From NCBI GenBank assembly GCA_037576215.1, contig JBANDB010000002.1:5518001-5582000 (forward strand): DNA of 64,000 nucleotides, written 5' to 3'. Every line of letters begins with the position of its first letter. Positions within the stretch are counted from its first letter, which is position 1. The notes beneath the pieces were generated by a model. The model made no database searches and had not been told where the DNA came from. It worked only from the letters and a program-made list of their open reading frames with translations. Shown here piece by piece: positions 45,801 to 58,421 of the stretch. A program made the translations under genes and the position numbers. The stretch comes from Armillaria gallica (lineage: Eukaryota; Basidiomycota; Agaricomycetes; Agaricales; Physalacriaceae).

Positions 45801-46796
45801 TTCCTTTATGTTTGTATGGTTATGATTCTGCCCTTCTCAGTCATTTGTGTTTTTCAATGGATTTTTCTACAGAAGGTAGTGCTCGCAATTTCATGTGTAT
45901 AAGCTGCTCGAATTGTCACTTGGCTAGCTATTTCGCTCTGGAAATATGAGAAAGTGTTCGAAAAACCAAGCATTGTATGGCAATTTTTTGACGGACCTCT
46001 GCATTCGTCTTGCCCAGGCGGGTGCGTCTCACATCGCCGTTGTTCGAGCTGGGTACTTATATTTACTGTCCAGGTATTTAGTTTGCATTGTGATTTTGAA
46101 GAGCTTTCTCTCAGCGAGGCACGTTTCCCGCTTCAGGATGAGTGTATACATCCGTGCCCCTGTCTTACTCATTCGTAAGCTTTCTTGAGACATCGCAATT
46201 GTCATGGCTGGGAGCACGCACACCTCTTTTCAAGGTAGCGGTCATAGGACGTGCGTGCTTTTATTCTACTTTTTGTTCTCAACTCAAACCGCTCCAAGCC
46301 TCACTTCGACCAGCTCATACATTGATAATGCTTTTGTATGACCGTGCTTGTCTTCCACCAAGCCACGTTGACTGTAACACGTCTTACTAGTTCGCTTCAG
46401 CAGGTCATTCCTCGCCCATTACTACAGCACCACTAGCAGTTCGACCAGTATAGGTCTTTGGCGTTGAAGGCATGTATGATTCTCCTCCCACCGAACTTCT
46501 TCAAGCTTCGCTGATGGAAAAGTTAGTTCCTAGTGGAGTTATGCGCACATCAGGGTCGTCCCGTGGAGGGACCATTCGGAGCCTCGTGCCGTCTACCACT
46601 GGTGCATGGCCTCGGCAATACCGGCTCCACGTATCGATTTCAAACTCAGTCTTCCATCACCCTGACGCGCTCTCTGAATACAGGACAGTCGCTTGCAATT
46701 GGCCAATGCAGGCATCCTTCTTCATTCCCTACCACACGCAACTACTACCTCCCGTATCTGTCCGATAATATTGTACAGCATCTCTAGTATTCAACG
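42865..46796. other. intergenic, no recognised gene
   Basis: Nothing in this 3.9-kb stretch could be assembled into a protein. The longest frame is 43158-43703 (plus, 181 codons, no domain). A small spliced frame may begin at 45400 (MATRKPKPAAQVQGK then a GTATGT donor), but its continuation is ambiguous. The right end should contain the histidine kinase promoter. Confidence 0.4.
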
Positions 46797-49700
46797 ATGG
46801 CGGATACCGACCCATTTCGACAGCATCTCGTCGCCTTACTCTCCATCTACGCTCTTGGCCCATCGAGTGCTCCATTTCCCAAGTATGATGGTCCCACCAA
46901 CTGGGAAACTAGTTCCATTCTCCGTTCTTTGGAGGAATTTTCCAAACGCATGTACGCTGCCGAGCATACACTCAAAGTCAGCGGCGTTTCTGCCCGAGAG
47001 AAGCAGACGCTACCCGTGACTGAAGAGTCCGATGTCGAACCGATCTTGAAGCACCGCCCATCAGGTCTCTCTCCCATCGACCTTCCCACATCCCAGGGCC
47101 TCTCCCCCGTTAACGATACGCCAACGCTGTCGACCCCTCTCGTTGAAGTTCCCGTCCCGGATACCATGCAATGTCCGAGATGTGGTGTTTGGACCACCGA
47201 TTCCGGGACGATATACAGGATATCCTCATCATCCATACATATACCACCCGGCTCACCATCTGTTGTAGCAGCTGGCGGACCGCTCGATACCGCAGCTAGG
47301 GTAAGCGGGATGAGTGCGGTGGAGGAATTGAAACTCCTCAAGGACCAGGTCCAAGATGTCGCTCGTGTCTGTAACGCCGTCGCCAATGGTGATCTTAGCC
47401 AAAAGATAACCGTCGATGTTCGAGGTGAGGTCATGATCAAGTTGAAGGATGCCATCAATACCATGGTACATTCAATGACTCGTCGTCCTCCGTCCTTCCC
47501 TAATGTTCACTAGGTGGAAAGGCTCGGTCAGTTCGCAAAAGAGGTCACACGCGTATCACAGGAAGTCGGAACTGAAGGGTGTGTATTCACCTTCGCTACG
47601 CGATTTATCTCTCACTATGTCCAGGAAACTCGGAGGCCAAGCGTTTGTCCCTGGAGTCGAAGGGACGTGGCAAGAGCTAACAGATGTTGTCAACATTCTT
47701 GCTGGTAATCTTACCAGTCAAGTGCGGTCGATCGCCGCGGTAACTAAAGCTGTCGCCGTCGGAGATCTCTCAAAGCAAATCGAGGTCGACGCCCGAGGCG
47801 AGATTCTTGACCTCAAGAACACCGTCAATGGAATGGTGGTACGGCTCAGAGCATTAGCTGCCGAAGTCACCAGAGTTACTCTGGAAGTAGGCAGCCAAGG
47901 GAAGCTCGGCGGACAGGCTGATGTACCGGACGTCGAAGGCGTGTGGTTCGAACTGGTTAGGAACGTGAACCGCATGTGTCTGTCCCTGACGGATCAAGTT
48001 CGTTCGATCGCGTCTGTGACGACTGCCGTAGCTCAGGGGGACTTGACGAGGAAAGTAGAGATCGAAGTTGAGGGTGAGATGCAGCAGCTGAAAACCACCT
48101 TCAACTCCATGGTCGACGACCTGAACGCTTTCGCCGGTGAAGTCACGCGTGTCGCATTGGAGGTCGGTACACAGGGTATCCTTGGTGGTCAAGCGACAGT
48201 CGAGGGCGTCAAGGGCACCTGGGCAGACCTGACAAGAAACGTAAACAAGATGGCTACCAACCTGACTGACCAAGTTCGCTCTATATCAAAGGTCACCAAG
48301 GCCGTCGCGATGGGGAACTTGACGCAGCTTGTCGACGTCAACGCTCAGGGTGAGATGCTTGACCTGAAAATCACGGTGAACAAGATGGTGGAGCAGTTGA
48401 GCGTCTTCGCGAGTGAAGTTACACGAGTCAGTCTGGAGGTTGGCACGGAGGTGAGCTGGGTGGGCAAGCTATTGTCCCTGGCGTGTTCGGAACCTGGAAG
48501 GTACGCGATAGTGGTATGCCAATCAGATGAGCATCTCATCCCTGTTACAGGCCTTGACGGATAACGTGAATCTGATGGCGATGAATCTTACAAACCAAGT
48601 ACGGTCAATCGCTGAAGTTACCAAGGCCGTGGCAAATGGCGATCTATCCAAGCGCGTGCGTATTGATGTGAAGGGGGAGTTCCTCGAGCTGAAAGATACC
48701 GTGAATCAAATGACTTCTTTGTTGAGCGTGTTTGCCGATGAGGTATGTTCCTTGGCCGGTTATTGACACACCATTGTAACGGGTTTGTTAGGTAACAAGA
48801 GTGGCGAGGGAGGTGGGTACTGAAGGCAAATTGGGCGGTCAAGCGCAGGTCAAGAATGTGGCCGGAATATGGAAGGCCTTGACAGACAACGTTAATGTGA
48901 TGGCCAGCAATGTACGCCACCCTGTTACTCTTTTTTTCCTCTTTATCTCACTCGTTTCACAGCTGACAAATCAAGTGCGGGCAATCGCAATTGCCACAGT
49001 GTGTAACATCTCTCTGTTGCACCTTTGGTCGTGCCTGATTTTCGTGCTCTGTAGTCCGCCGTGGCGCATGGAGATCTGACGAAGAAGATTGATGGGCTAT
49101 CTGTCTCGGGGGAAATGTTGGAGCTCGTTGAGACGATCAATAGGATGATCGTTCAGCTGAACATCTTTGCCGTAGAGGTCAAGAAAGTCGCTAGAGAGGT
49201 CGGGACGGAAGGAAAGCTAGGTGGTGCTGCTGATGTGGGTAACGTGCAGGGCATCTGGCAAGAGATCACGTAGGTTCCTCGTTCCTTGTTCCTTTCGTCT
49301 GCTTACTTGGATTGATTCAGACTGTCTGTCAACGCCATGGCCGGTAATCTTACCACTCAAGTACGCGGCTTCGCTCAGATTTCGGCTGCTGCTATGGACG
49401 GCGACTTCACTCGATTCATAACCGTCGAGGCGAGCGGCGAGATGGACTCTTTGAAGTCACACATCAACAGCATGGTATTCAATTTGAGGGATAGCATCAG
49501 AAGAACACTGCTGCAAGGGAAGCTGCCGAGCTGGCGAATAGAAGCAAAAGCGAGTTTCTGGCGAACATGTCGCATGAGATCCGGTAAGGCACTTGAAGTC
49601 TTTCTCACTCTTCGTATTGAATGAAGTTGATGCAGGACGCCCATGAACGGTATCATTGGAATGACGGAGTTGACATTGGACAGCGATCTTAACCGATCTC

Positions 49701-51562
49701 AGAGGGAGAGTTTGCTATTAGTCCACAGCCTCGCACGATCATTATTATTGATCATCGACGACATCTTGGATATCTCAAAGAGTAAGCCCGTGTCTTATCC
49801 TCGTGTACCCATCATCTTCATGCTTAAAATCCACAGTCGAAGCGGGCCGTATGACAATGGAGGCCGTCTCCTTCTCCCTTCGCCACATCGTCTTCGGTAT
49901 GCTCAAAACCTTAGTCGCCCGTGCCTCGCAGAACAACCTAGACCTGACGTTCGATATCGCGCCTGATATCCCTGATCATCTTATCGGAGATTCCCTACGG
50001 CTGCGGCAGGTGATAACCAATCTTGTCGGCAACGCGATCAAGTTTACACCTCCGAAGATCTCACGAAGAGGGCTTGTCGCAGTCAGCGTGCGCCTGGTGG
50101 CTTCCGACGAGCAAAATGTTGTGCTTGAGTTTTGTGTCGCTGACACGGGAATTGGTATACCCAAGTCTAAGCAGAACATAATCTTCGATACGTTCTCGCA
50201 AGCAGATGGGTCGACGACTAGGGTGCGTTCATGCATTTCGTTACTTGCGTTCGAGGCTTAGGTACGTGCGCTAGGAATACGGAGGAACCGGACTCGGACT
50301 TTCAATATCGAAACGCTTAGTCGTGCTCATGAGGGGAAATATGTGGGTGGAGAGCGAGGTCACAAAAGGCAGCAAGTTTTTCTTCACGATCAGCTCGCGG
50401 ATAAGTCGCGTTTCAATGGAGACCATCATGGCCAAAATGGTGCCGTTTTCGAACCGGACGATACTGTATGTGGATACCTTGGGAGACAAAACCGGTGTCG
50501 CAGAACAGATGTCACAATTGGGATTGAAGCCTTACGTCGTGCATTCGGTGACAGAAGTCGGCTCTGAGCCTCCAGGCCAGCACATTGATACTATTGTTGT
50601 TGATCATTTGACGGTGGTATGCATCTTTCACGTCTTATTGAGCTCTGGCTCACGCGCTTCTAGACCGAGAGCATCAGGGAGCTTGATCATTTCAGATATC
50701 TACCGATCGTGCTTGTCGCACCCTCAATATCCAAACTGAATCGTACGCTATTTGATGCCAACTGCTTAACGTGCTTATATACCTTGTACGATAGTCAAGT
50801 GGTGCCTGGATAACAGCATTACAGCGCAGCTGACGACACCCGTCACGACCCAAGACCTCTCTTCTGCCTTGGTAGCTGCCCTCGAATCGAACACGGTCAA
50901 TCCTGTAACAGTACCGACTGATTTACGATTTGATATTCTCCTCGCGGAGGATAACATGGTCAACCAGAAGCTTGCGGTGAAGATATTGGAAAAGTATGGC
51001 CACTCTGTTGCTATTGCTGAAAACGGTAACCAAGCGGTGGAGTCGTACAAGAATAGTGTGCTTCAGAGTAAGCCGTTTGATGTTATTCTGGTAGGCGTCT
51101 ATATAATCGTTCATCTGGTATGTTTACTCATTGGTTGTAGATGGACGTGTCGATGCCGTTCATGGGCGGCATAGAAGCGACCGAGATTATTCGGTCCTAT
51201 GAACTGGCTACTGGGCTATCGCGAATACCCATCATAGCTTTGACTGCACATGCCAGTACGTCCGATCCGTTTGACTTTCCGAATGTATTAACAGGTCCCT
51301 TGAAGTGATCGGCGACCGTGAGCGTTGTCTACAGGCGGGAATGGTGAGTATTTTTGATTCTGATAATATATACTCCTTCTGACAATGTTGCCAGGATGAC
51401 CATATTACTAGTAAGATGCTACTCGACTGGCTACTCTATATCACATTAAACAATCTCACAGAACCTCTTCGACGGGGAGATCTAATGAACGCAATTCATA
51501 AACTCGCAACAGAAAAGAACCCTTCGCGCAACACCTTTCGACGAGCGCCTGCCACGATGTGA
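46797..51562 (+). CDS. NIK1: group III hybrid histidine kinase (Nik1/Os-1 type), 17 exons, two -1 frameshifts
   Basis: These soluble kinases sense osmotic stress upstream of the HOG MAP-kinase pathway and are the target of phenylpyrrole and dicarboximide fungicides. I traced 17 exons from 46797-47465 to 51462-51562, about 1,318 residues. After an N-terminal region come six HAMP-type units of about 92 residues, each with a linker like [10 protein letters not shown] (about 190-745). HisKA follows (MSHEIRTPMNG, phospho-His near 810), then an ATPase domain ([27 protein letters not shown]). The receiver has phospho-Asp near 1231 in [10 protein letters not shown] and a conserved Lys in ITKPLRR. Two bases seem missing: in GG at 48450-48451 (linker of the fourth unit) and in AA at 49506-49507 ([17 protein letters not shown]). 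All other junctions keep phase. The gene is probably functional in the organism. Confidence 0.93.
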
Positions 51563-53396
51563 AACTAACGAAATCGGAATGCTCGAGTATATAGACCGTG
51601 ATATCCTAAGCTCTTTGTGATAACCTCGATACCTGTATTTTCCTATATCTTTCTGCTCCAATGTATACCGGTTGTGCCGATGTATTGATTACTTTTTTTA
51701 ATTGTTTTAGGAGAATGATGGCGGTACGGCCTCTAGGCCAGAGGAAAGCTTAGAGTTGTCACGCCATCTATAACCTATGGGAGGACCGAGTTCAATCATC
51801 GCAAACATATCGTCAATCTCGAAATTATCTCCCTTCGAAGCATATTGAAGTGGGGGTTGTCACGAGCGCATCACTTCCATCTCCCTGCGCAAATTCGGTC
51901 TGCCGCCCGTAACGTTCATGCTTATTTGCATTGCCACTATACACTCAGCACGCCCGTCGCACAAAACCTCCACGGATAAAAAAATGTCCATTTACCGACG
52001 CGCGCGCCGATCCATAGGAGGGGTTGCATATGATAATTTACATGACAGTTCGATGTTCGAAATACGGATGCGGCAGATACGAAACAGCCTGTGAGTTCTG
52101 ATGAATAATGCGAAGAGCATATAAAGTGATACAACGTGATACGGTATGGCATGCAAAGAAGTTTACGGACCTCAATTTACTTCACAGCGCTGTTTCATTC
52201 CACGTAGTCAATCCAGGAGGTATGGACAGTGTGAAAGATGAATAGATGGGAAGAGGTAGACCTGTGGGTGCTGTCTCAGCGGAGTCGGGATTTGCCGGTC
52301 GTCCGCTAGTGATCAGTATCCGGCAGGCAGCGGCATGTACGCGGCTCTGCGCAAATTTGGTTTTGGCAAGCACCTCGCGAAATATCCTTCAAACCTTGCT
52401 CTTCTCCACCATCGTTTTTCCATCTCCGTGATTTCCGACTCCTCTTCCTACGGTATGCTCAACGACTCTTTTGATTGGATTTCTAGATAAGATTCTCTGT
52501 CAAGTTTGGGTGATTCTGAGGTAGGTACCGTACGCTACTACTTCTAGTCGCTTCAAAATAAACGATGATATAGACCATGTTCACGGCGACTACTCACGCT
52601 GTGCCGGTGTTGCTAAATGTCTCCCCTGGTTGCTATCTACGATCTTTTGACAGACGTCTCCTGTAAACACGAGCAAATCGCAGGAAGACCCTCTTCGTCG
52701 GAGCCTCGAAAGATATCCCCAGAAAGAAGGATACCGATAAGCACCCTACCTGTTTCATGCTCATTCGAGCATTGTAGACGCTCGGTGATATCCAGGCGAT
52801 TCTATTCCGTACAATTTTTTAACGGGTAAGCTAAGCATCGAGTCGATATTCTGACATATGCAAGCCAGAATCAAGCACATAGCCAACATTACTTCCGTCT
52901 CCATTGTCGATTCCACTCTATGAAATGGATACCAATTCGTCAAAATTGTTCTTCATCACATATCCCCCACTTGGGATCAAGCACCTCATAGTTTTGCGGT
53001 ACTTCGTAGCGCTTAGTCGCTTCCATGATCTCAAGGATCCTGCTTGGCGTCCCGAGATTCATCCACCGCACGGAAAAAGACTCCAGAATCATGGATCCGA
53101 GTGTATTACTGTCACATCGGAGGTCCGTGTGAAGAGAGCGCGTCTATCGTACACACATGCCCAACAGCTTTATGTTGTTCTCTGCCCTTTCTGGACCAAC
53201 GGAGGCTTCGAAACCCACCGCAGCAGTCTTTTCTACAGCCCGGGATCGAGTCTGTCAATGATGGGCGCCTAGATATGCTGTCATTGAACCGTCATTGTTG
53301 TACGCGGTGGGAAGAATAAACTCCCTGCATCTCTTGGGTATAAAGGTGATACAGACGAGTACATTTTCTCTATCCACGGCCAGCCGTCTGACGAGA
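51563..53396. other. intergenic between histidine kinase and epimerase-GT fusion
   Basis: No gene is recognised. Overlapping short frames at 52904-53319 have no domain. The right part should hold the promoter for the sugar-enzyme pair. Confidence 0.4.
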
Positions 53397-56300
53397 ATGA
53401 AGGACCCAATTCTTGTTACCGGTGGTTTTGGTTTTATTGTTCGTCTTTTTAGCTTTCCATTTCTTGTTACCCTGGTGCTAAACTAGGCTGTTCATAGGGC
53501 TCTGCTGTTGCTCGTCGTCTTCTCCAAGAAGGTCACGTCGTCCATGTCGTAGATATTCATGGTCCGCTCCCCGACCATACGAATATCTGCACCGACTATT
53601 TCATTGGAGATTTGCGAGACCCAGAGGTGTGCTCCAAAGTCGTCCGAGACTGCAAGACCGTTCTTCACTTTGCGGCCAACATGGGTGGTATGGGTGCAAT
53701 CCATGATGCCAACGATTTTGCCATCTATAAGGATAATCATGTCATGACCCTCCATCTCCTTTCCGCTTCTATCGATGTCGCCGTCGAGTGCTTCTTCTTT
53801 GCATCTTCCGCTTGTGTATACCCATCTACCACCTCTTCTAAGGGCGATATCTCGCTCGGCGAAGGAGACGTATGGTCGAAAGGGTTGTATCCTAACCCCC
53901 AAGGTCTCTACGGGTTCGACAAGCTCAACACCGAGCTCATCCTTTCCTACTTCTCCCATAAATTATCTATCCGTATTGCGCGCTTCCATAACATCTTTGG
54001 CCCCGGTGGTGCTTGGTTCAATGGCAGAGAGAAAGCCCCAGCAGCCCTCCTTCGAAAAGCATTTGTCGCCAAGCATGCTATCAAACCAGGATCAAAGGCA
54101 CGTTTTGAGATATGGGGTGATGGGAGTCAGCGTCGAAGCTTCCTCTACATCGACGATTGTGTGGAGGGGATTTTGGCGCTCCTCAGGTCGGACCACACCG
54201 AGCCCGTCAATATTGGGTCGGACCATGCCGTGACGATCAAGGCTCTGGCGCATCTGGCGCTCGATTGTGCCAAGGTAATGCCAGATGATGTATTGTTCGA
54301 GTATCAGACAGAACGACCCCTTGGTGTTGCTGCGCGCAATTCCAACAATGACACGGCTTTGAAGGTCCTTCATCCCTGGAAGCCGCGCATTTCCCTAGAG
54401 GAGGGAATGAGCAGGACGGGAGTGTGGATTGCAAGTCAGCTCGACACCATCCTCCAGCGAGTCGATAGTGCCAAGGTCCTCGATCGCCTTGGATCGAGCA
54501 CTGTCGTAAATCTGCGCACTGCCGTGACTTTTGCCATCCTGCTCCCTATCACTTCGCGTGGTACGGAATCAGAGGTTCAGTGCCTCGACAATCTTCGGTG
54601 CTTTGCTGATTCATTGGTGCGGACGACTTGGCGAGACGTTTTCCTCCCCGATACGGAGACAAGCTTTGGTATCAAGATCATCCTTGCTATCGACTACGAT
54701 GACACTTTCCTTGTGAAAGGAAACAAAGCAGAAGCGATTATTCGGTCTTTTGGGCTCGACGTGTCGACCATCATATGCCATCAACCTCGCGGTCATGTTT
54801 GCAGTCTCTGGCGTCACTGCGCAAGAACGGCGTACAGCGATCCTACGGTTACCTACTTCGTTCTGATGGGAGATGATATTGAGATCTTGGATGAGGGTTG
54901 GATGGCCAAGATCCATTCTTCCTTCTTATCCATTTCGCGCGACCGTTGTACTCCCTTTGGTTTTGGGTGTGTCGCGTTCAAAGACCTTTCATTCCCTGGG
55001 ATGCCGACGTTCCCCGTTGTACATCGTACCCACCTGGATATTTTCAGCGGAGAAGTCATTCCTGAAATTTTCGTTAACCAGGACGGAGATCCCTTTCTTT
55101 TCCAGCTGTACCGCCGATGGGGATGCTCGCTCATGCTCGAGGACGTGACACTTCAAGACTCCCTTGGCGGAAGTGGGGATGCTAGATACGCAAAACTGTC
55201 TACACCAAGCTGGTCGTTCCAGACACTTGATAGGGCTGTCGACGTTGCGAGACAGTGGTTACAAGTTCGGAGTCCCAACGTCCAAGCTATGCTCGCTATC
55301 GACGTTGTCGTCCCCTCTTTCCGTGTTGATGTCCCTCTTCTGGAGCGTATCCTTGCTTTACGGCCATCCCCGACAGCCAGTACCATGTTCATCATCATCA
55401 TCGACGATCCTCGCTCTTCTGCAATTGACGTGTTACAGAAGAAATATGGTTATCGAGTAGATGTGCGCATCAGGGTGAATGATAGTAATCTAGGTGCCTC
55501 AGCGTCTCGAAACCGTGGGATGGACGAGTCATCGGGCGACTGGATCATATATCTAGACGATGATATCGAGCCTAATCCTGATTTGATATCTCATGCAGAG
55601 ACTCACATCCGTGCTCATCCCAACGCTGCGGGCTTTGTGGGAAACGTGCTCTTCCCTCCTCCGGACTCAATTTTCACGTCAGCTGTTCACCTCTCTGGTG
55701 TTACCTATTTCTGGAATATCGCTGAAAAGATCAAGGATGACCTTCCGTGGGGTGTGACGGCCAATCTGATCTCTCGTCGAGTGAATGACGGCGTGCAGTT
55801 TGACCTCCGCTTCCCAAAGACGGGAGGAGGAGAAGATATAGATTTTTGTGCCAGGAAGAAAGAGTTGAGTCGTTTGGGAGAGGGCTTCTATTCCGCACCA
55901 GACGTTACGGTCATGCATCCGTGGTGGTCCAACGGTCGTCGTTCTTATTGGCGCTTCTATGGATGGGGATTCGGAGATAGCAGTCTCATCGGGATGTATC
56001 CCCAGTTCGTCTCTTGGGACTACGCTCCTAATTCCCCCGAGCTTCTGCTTTGTGCCGCCTTCATCTCTAGTTCCGGTATAGTGTTCCGACAGCTTGCTCC
56101 CATCTGGATGGGACTGAGGCTGGCAGTCATCGTATTTCTGGTTAATTTCTTGCACGACCTTTACAGGCGCCTCTGGGCGGAACAATTCGATGAGGCGTCG
56201 ATGCCGGCAAGACTGGGAGAGCGTCATTTGGTCCAAGGATCTACGAGAGTTATCGCAATTTTAGAGAGCACTCTGATTAGGATGTCGAGCGAGGCCGGAA

Positions 56301-56443
56301 AGACCGTTGGGCTGTTGAAACAAGGGAAGTGGTATTATCTTGGGAAGAGATTCGACTGGTTCACCGGACGATGGGGGGACGGGCCGAAGAGAAATGAAAG
56401 GAAGAACAGTTTGCAGCGGTTCATCCTCGTGGTTCTGATCTAG
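53397..56443 (+). CDS. GDP-mannose 3,5-epimerase-like domain fused to two GT-A glycosyltransferase domains (995 aa)
   Basis: Exon 1 is 53397-53438 and exon 2 is 53498-56443, with an intron inside the Rossmann loop GGFGFI|GS. Residues 1-340 are an extended SDR. They show the NAD loop (9-15), NMGGMGAIHDAN, FASSACVYP (Ser near 117), YGFDK (Tyr152, Lys156), RFHNIFGPGG, REKAPAALLRKA, FEIWGDGSQRRSF, EPVNIGSD and RNSNND. These are the specific signatures of GDP-mannose 3,5-epimerase rather than UDP-glucose epimerase. Residues about 355-600 form a GT-A-like domain with YFVLMGDDIEI (Asp473-Asp474). Residues about 610-850 are GT2 with IDVVVPSF, NLGASASRNRG, YLDDDIEP and GGGEDIDFC. A hydrophobic stretch (about 885-900) may bind membrane. 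The stop overlaps a donor-like GTGAGT, so a short further exon is possible. The next gene on the strand is another sugar-enzyme fusion. Confidence 0.85.
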
Positions 56444-56766
56444 TGAGTGCTTGATTTCTTTTTCGTCGATCTGTCGCTTATGTGCAATAATAGTATTGCT
56501 TGGGTTAATATCTAATGTTCTGTTATGTCTATATACGTCGAAAATTTTCAGTTCATGGTGTTTGTTATCGAATCGAGTTCTTTGCGATGGCGCTTGTCCT
56601 GGCTCCTTTACAAAGTCCGATGCACTTCGAGCCCTTCTTCTGCACCATGCGACTGCAAAACCTAATCAACTTCATTGGCGCCAACTGTTCCCTATGGGAC
56701 GAGTCATCGATAAGCGATACAATATCTATATAATACGGAACGCAATCTTTTCGAATTATTTGCACC
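56444..56766. other. short intergenic gap between the two sugar-enzyme fusions
   Basis: The spacing of 323 bp between the two same-strand genes must hold the end of the first transcript and the promoter of the second. A possible last exon of the upstream gene begins after AATAG near 56492 and would soon reach a stop. Confidence 0.45.
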
Positions 56767-58421
56767 ATGACACCAGACTATCACTTCACCGCTACCCAAG
56801 ACTGGTTCTCAGGCCACATTACAGAGTGGCGAATACTCTTCCACCATATACAGTCCTTACGTCCACGCGTGTTAGAAATTGGTGCTTGGGAAGGCCGTTC
56901 AGCCGTCTTCCTCCTCACAGAATTGTGCAAAGACGGCGGAGAGCTCATTACCATTGACCACTTTGATCTGATGCAAACGGCTGATGGGCGAGCTCGACAC
57001 GAGAAGGTGCTTCACAACCTCCGCCTCACGGGCAAAAGTTTCCGTATCCTGGACCAGTTCAGTGTCCCAGGGCTCATGCAGCTCCTACGTGAGGAGGTCG
57101 CTACTGCGGAGCCAGGATTTGATTGGATCTACATCGACGGCTCGCATCGGGCAGACGATACCTTTTTGGATGGAGAACTGACATGGCGGTTGGCGAGGAA
57201 AGGGGCCGTGATCGTTTTCGATGATTACGAGTGGGGCAAGGAGGCCGAAGATAATGTGGAACATCCAAAGAAAGGCATCGATGGCTTTCTGCGACTTCAT
57301 GATGGCGAATATGAGCGCCTGTCCAAGCCGGGAGATTACCAGATGATCATTCGTAAGGCGGTGGAGATGCGAATTGGTTTTTTGCTGGATGGTGCGAGTG
57401 ATGACAGACTTCTCAAAGATGTCCTTGGTACGTCGCTCTTCATGAAAAATCTGATACTCTGGCTAACACATAGCTATTTGCAGGGTATGGTGTAAACCTG
57501 GCGATCGCTGCTGATTCCGAATATGCCATGCCGGCGTCAGTTGCAATACGAACTGCCGTGAAGAATGTTGTTGGACGATGCACCGTATACATCTATGACT
57601 GTGGCCTGACAGAGGAGGATAAGTCGCGAATCAGTCATTCGATCCCGAAGGAGTCAAGGATTACCCACATTTTTATTCCCCAACGCGACGACGACCTCTC
57701 CTTCAAAACGAGCCCTACGTGGGCGAAGCTTGATCTCCTGAAACGGCTCCCTGTCGAGCGAGCTCTATATCTCGACTCTGATACGCTCGTTCGTGGCCCT
57801 CTCCTCCCCCTATGGAACACCGATTTGCAGGGGAAGTCACTCGGAGCAGTGTTGGACGTCGGTTATCCCAATGGGCACGGCTCCATCATTCAGAAAGAGG
57901 GCTACTTTAACGCTGGTGTCCTGCTGCTTGACCTAGCAAAAATCCGAGAGAGGCTCCCCCAGACGCCCCAGCTGATGTCCGAAACCACATTCAAAGATCA
58001 AGATTACCTCAACCTCCACTTTGAGCACGATTGGATAGCCCTGCCCCTACGCTACAACGCACAGGGACTCGGTACGTATGCCAATATTTCCACGCCGGAG
58101 AGGGATGCTGCGTTCTCTGCCGCAGACTTTGAAGATCCGGTAATTGTGCATTTCACCGGGCCCGCGATTCCCTCAATGGCTACCGTCCTGAATCCGTGGG
58201 TTCAGCCGTATACGGCCAAACCGTGGGGTTATGCAGGAGCCCCAGGTCATCCATACACTGGGGAGTGGTGGGACGTGTTAGAGGAGACGGCGTGGAAGGG
58301 AATTCGACGGAGTGAGGAATTTCAGAGGCGTTTGGCGAGGGACATGGCGAAGGTTCGAGACGAGGGAGAGAAAGAATTTGAGAGATTGTCCACTTTCAAT
58401 TATCAGTTGAACTCAAAGTAG
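56767..58421 (+). CDS. SAM-dependent methyltransferase fused to GT8 glycosyltransferase (532 aa)
   Basis: Exons are 56767-57427 and 57484-58421. The 56-nt intron (GTACGT...TTGCAG) joins two domains in frame (DVL-G-YGVNLAIAAD). Residues 1-220 resemble Methyltransf_24-type enzymes: YHFTATQDWFSGH, the SAM loop VLEIGAWEGRS (35-45), IDHFD, and WIYIDGSHRADD near 120-131. Residues 221-532 are a glycogenin-like GT8 domain: NLAIAADSEYAMPASVAIRT, ALYLDSDTLVRGPL (DxD at 318-320), GYFNAGVLLLDL, DQDYLN and VIVHFTGP. No signal peptide or transmembrane helix is seen. The likely role is transfer of a sugar plus methylation of the sugar or acceptor; the order is unknown. Its close tandem position next to the epimerase-GT fusion suggests a shared pathway. 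The frame is intact. Confidence 0.87.

Noticed and set aside
48451..48550. Intron in the histidine kinase using the GTGAGC donor at 48451.
   Set aside because: It would delete the conserved LGGQA linker present in the other five HAMP units. A missing base followed by the 50-nt intron at 48501-48550 explains all phases.
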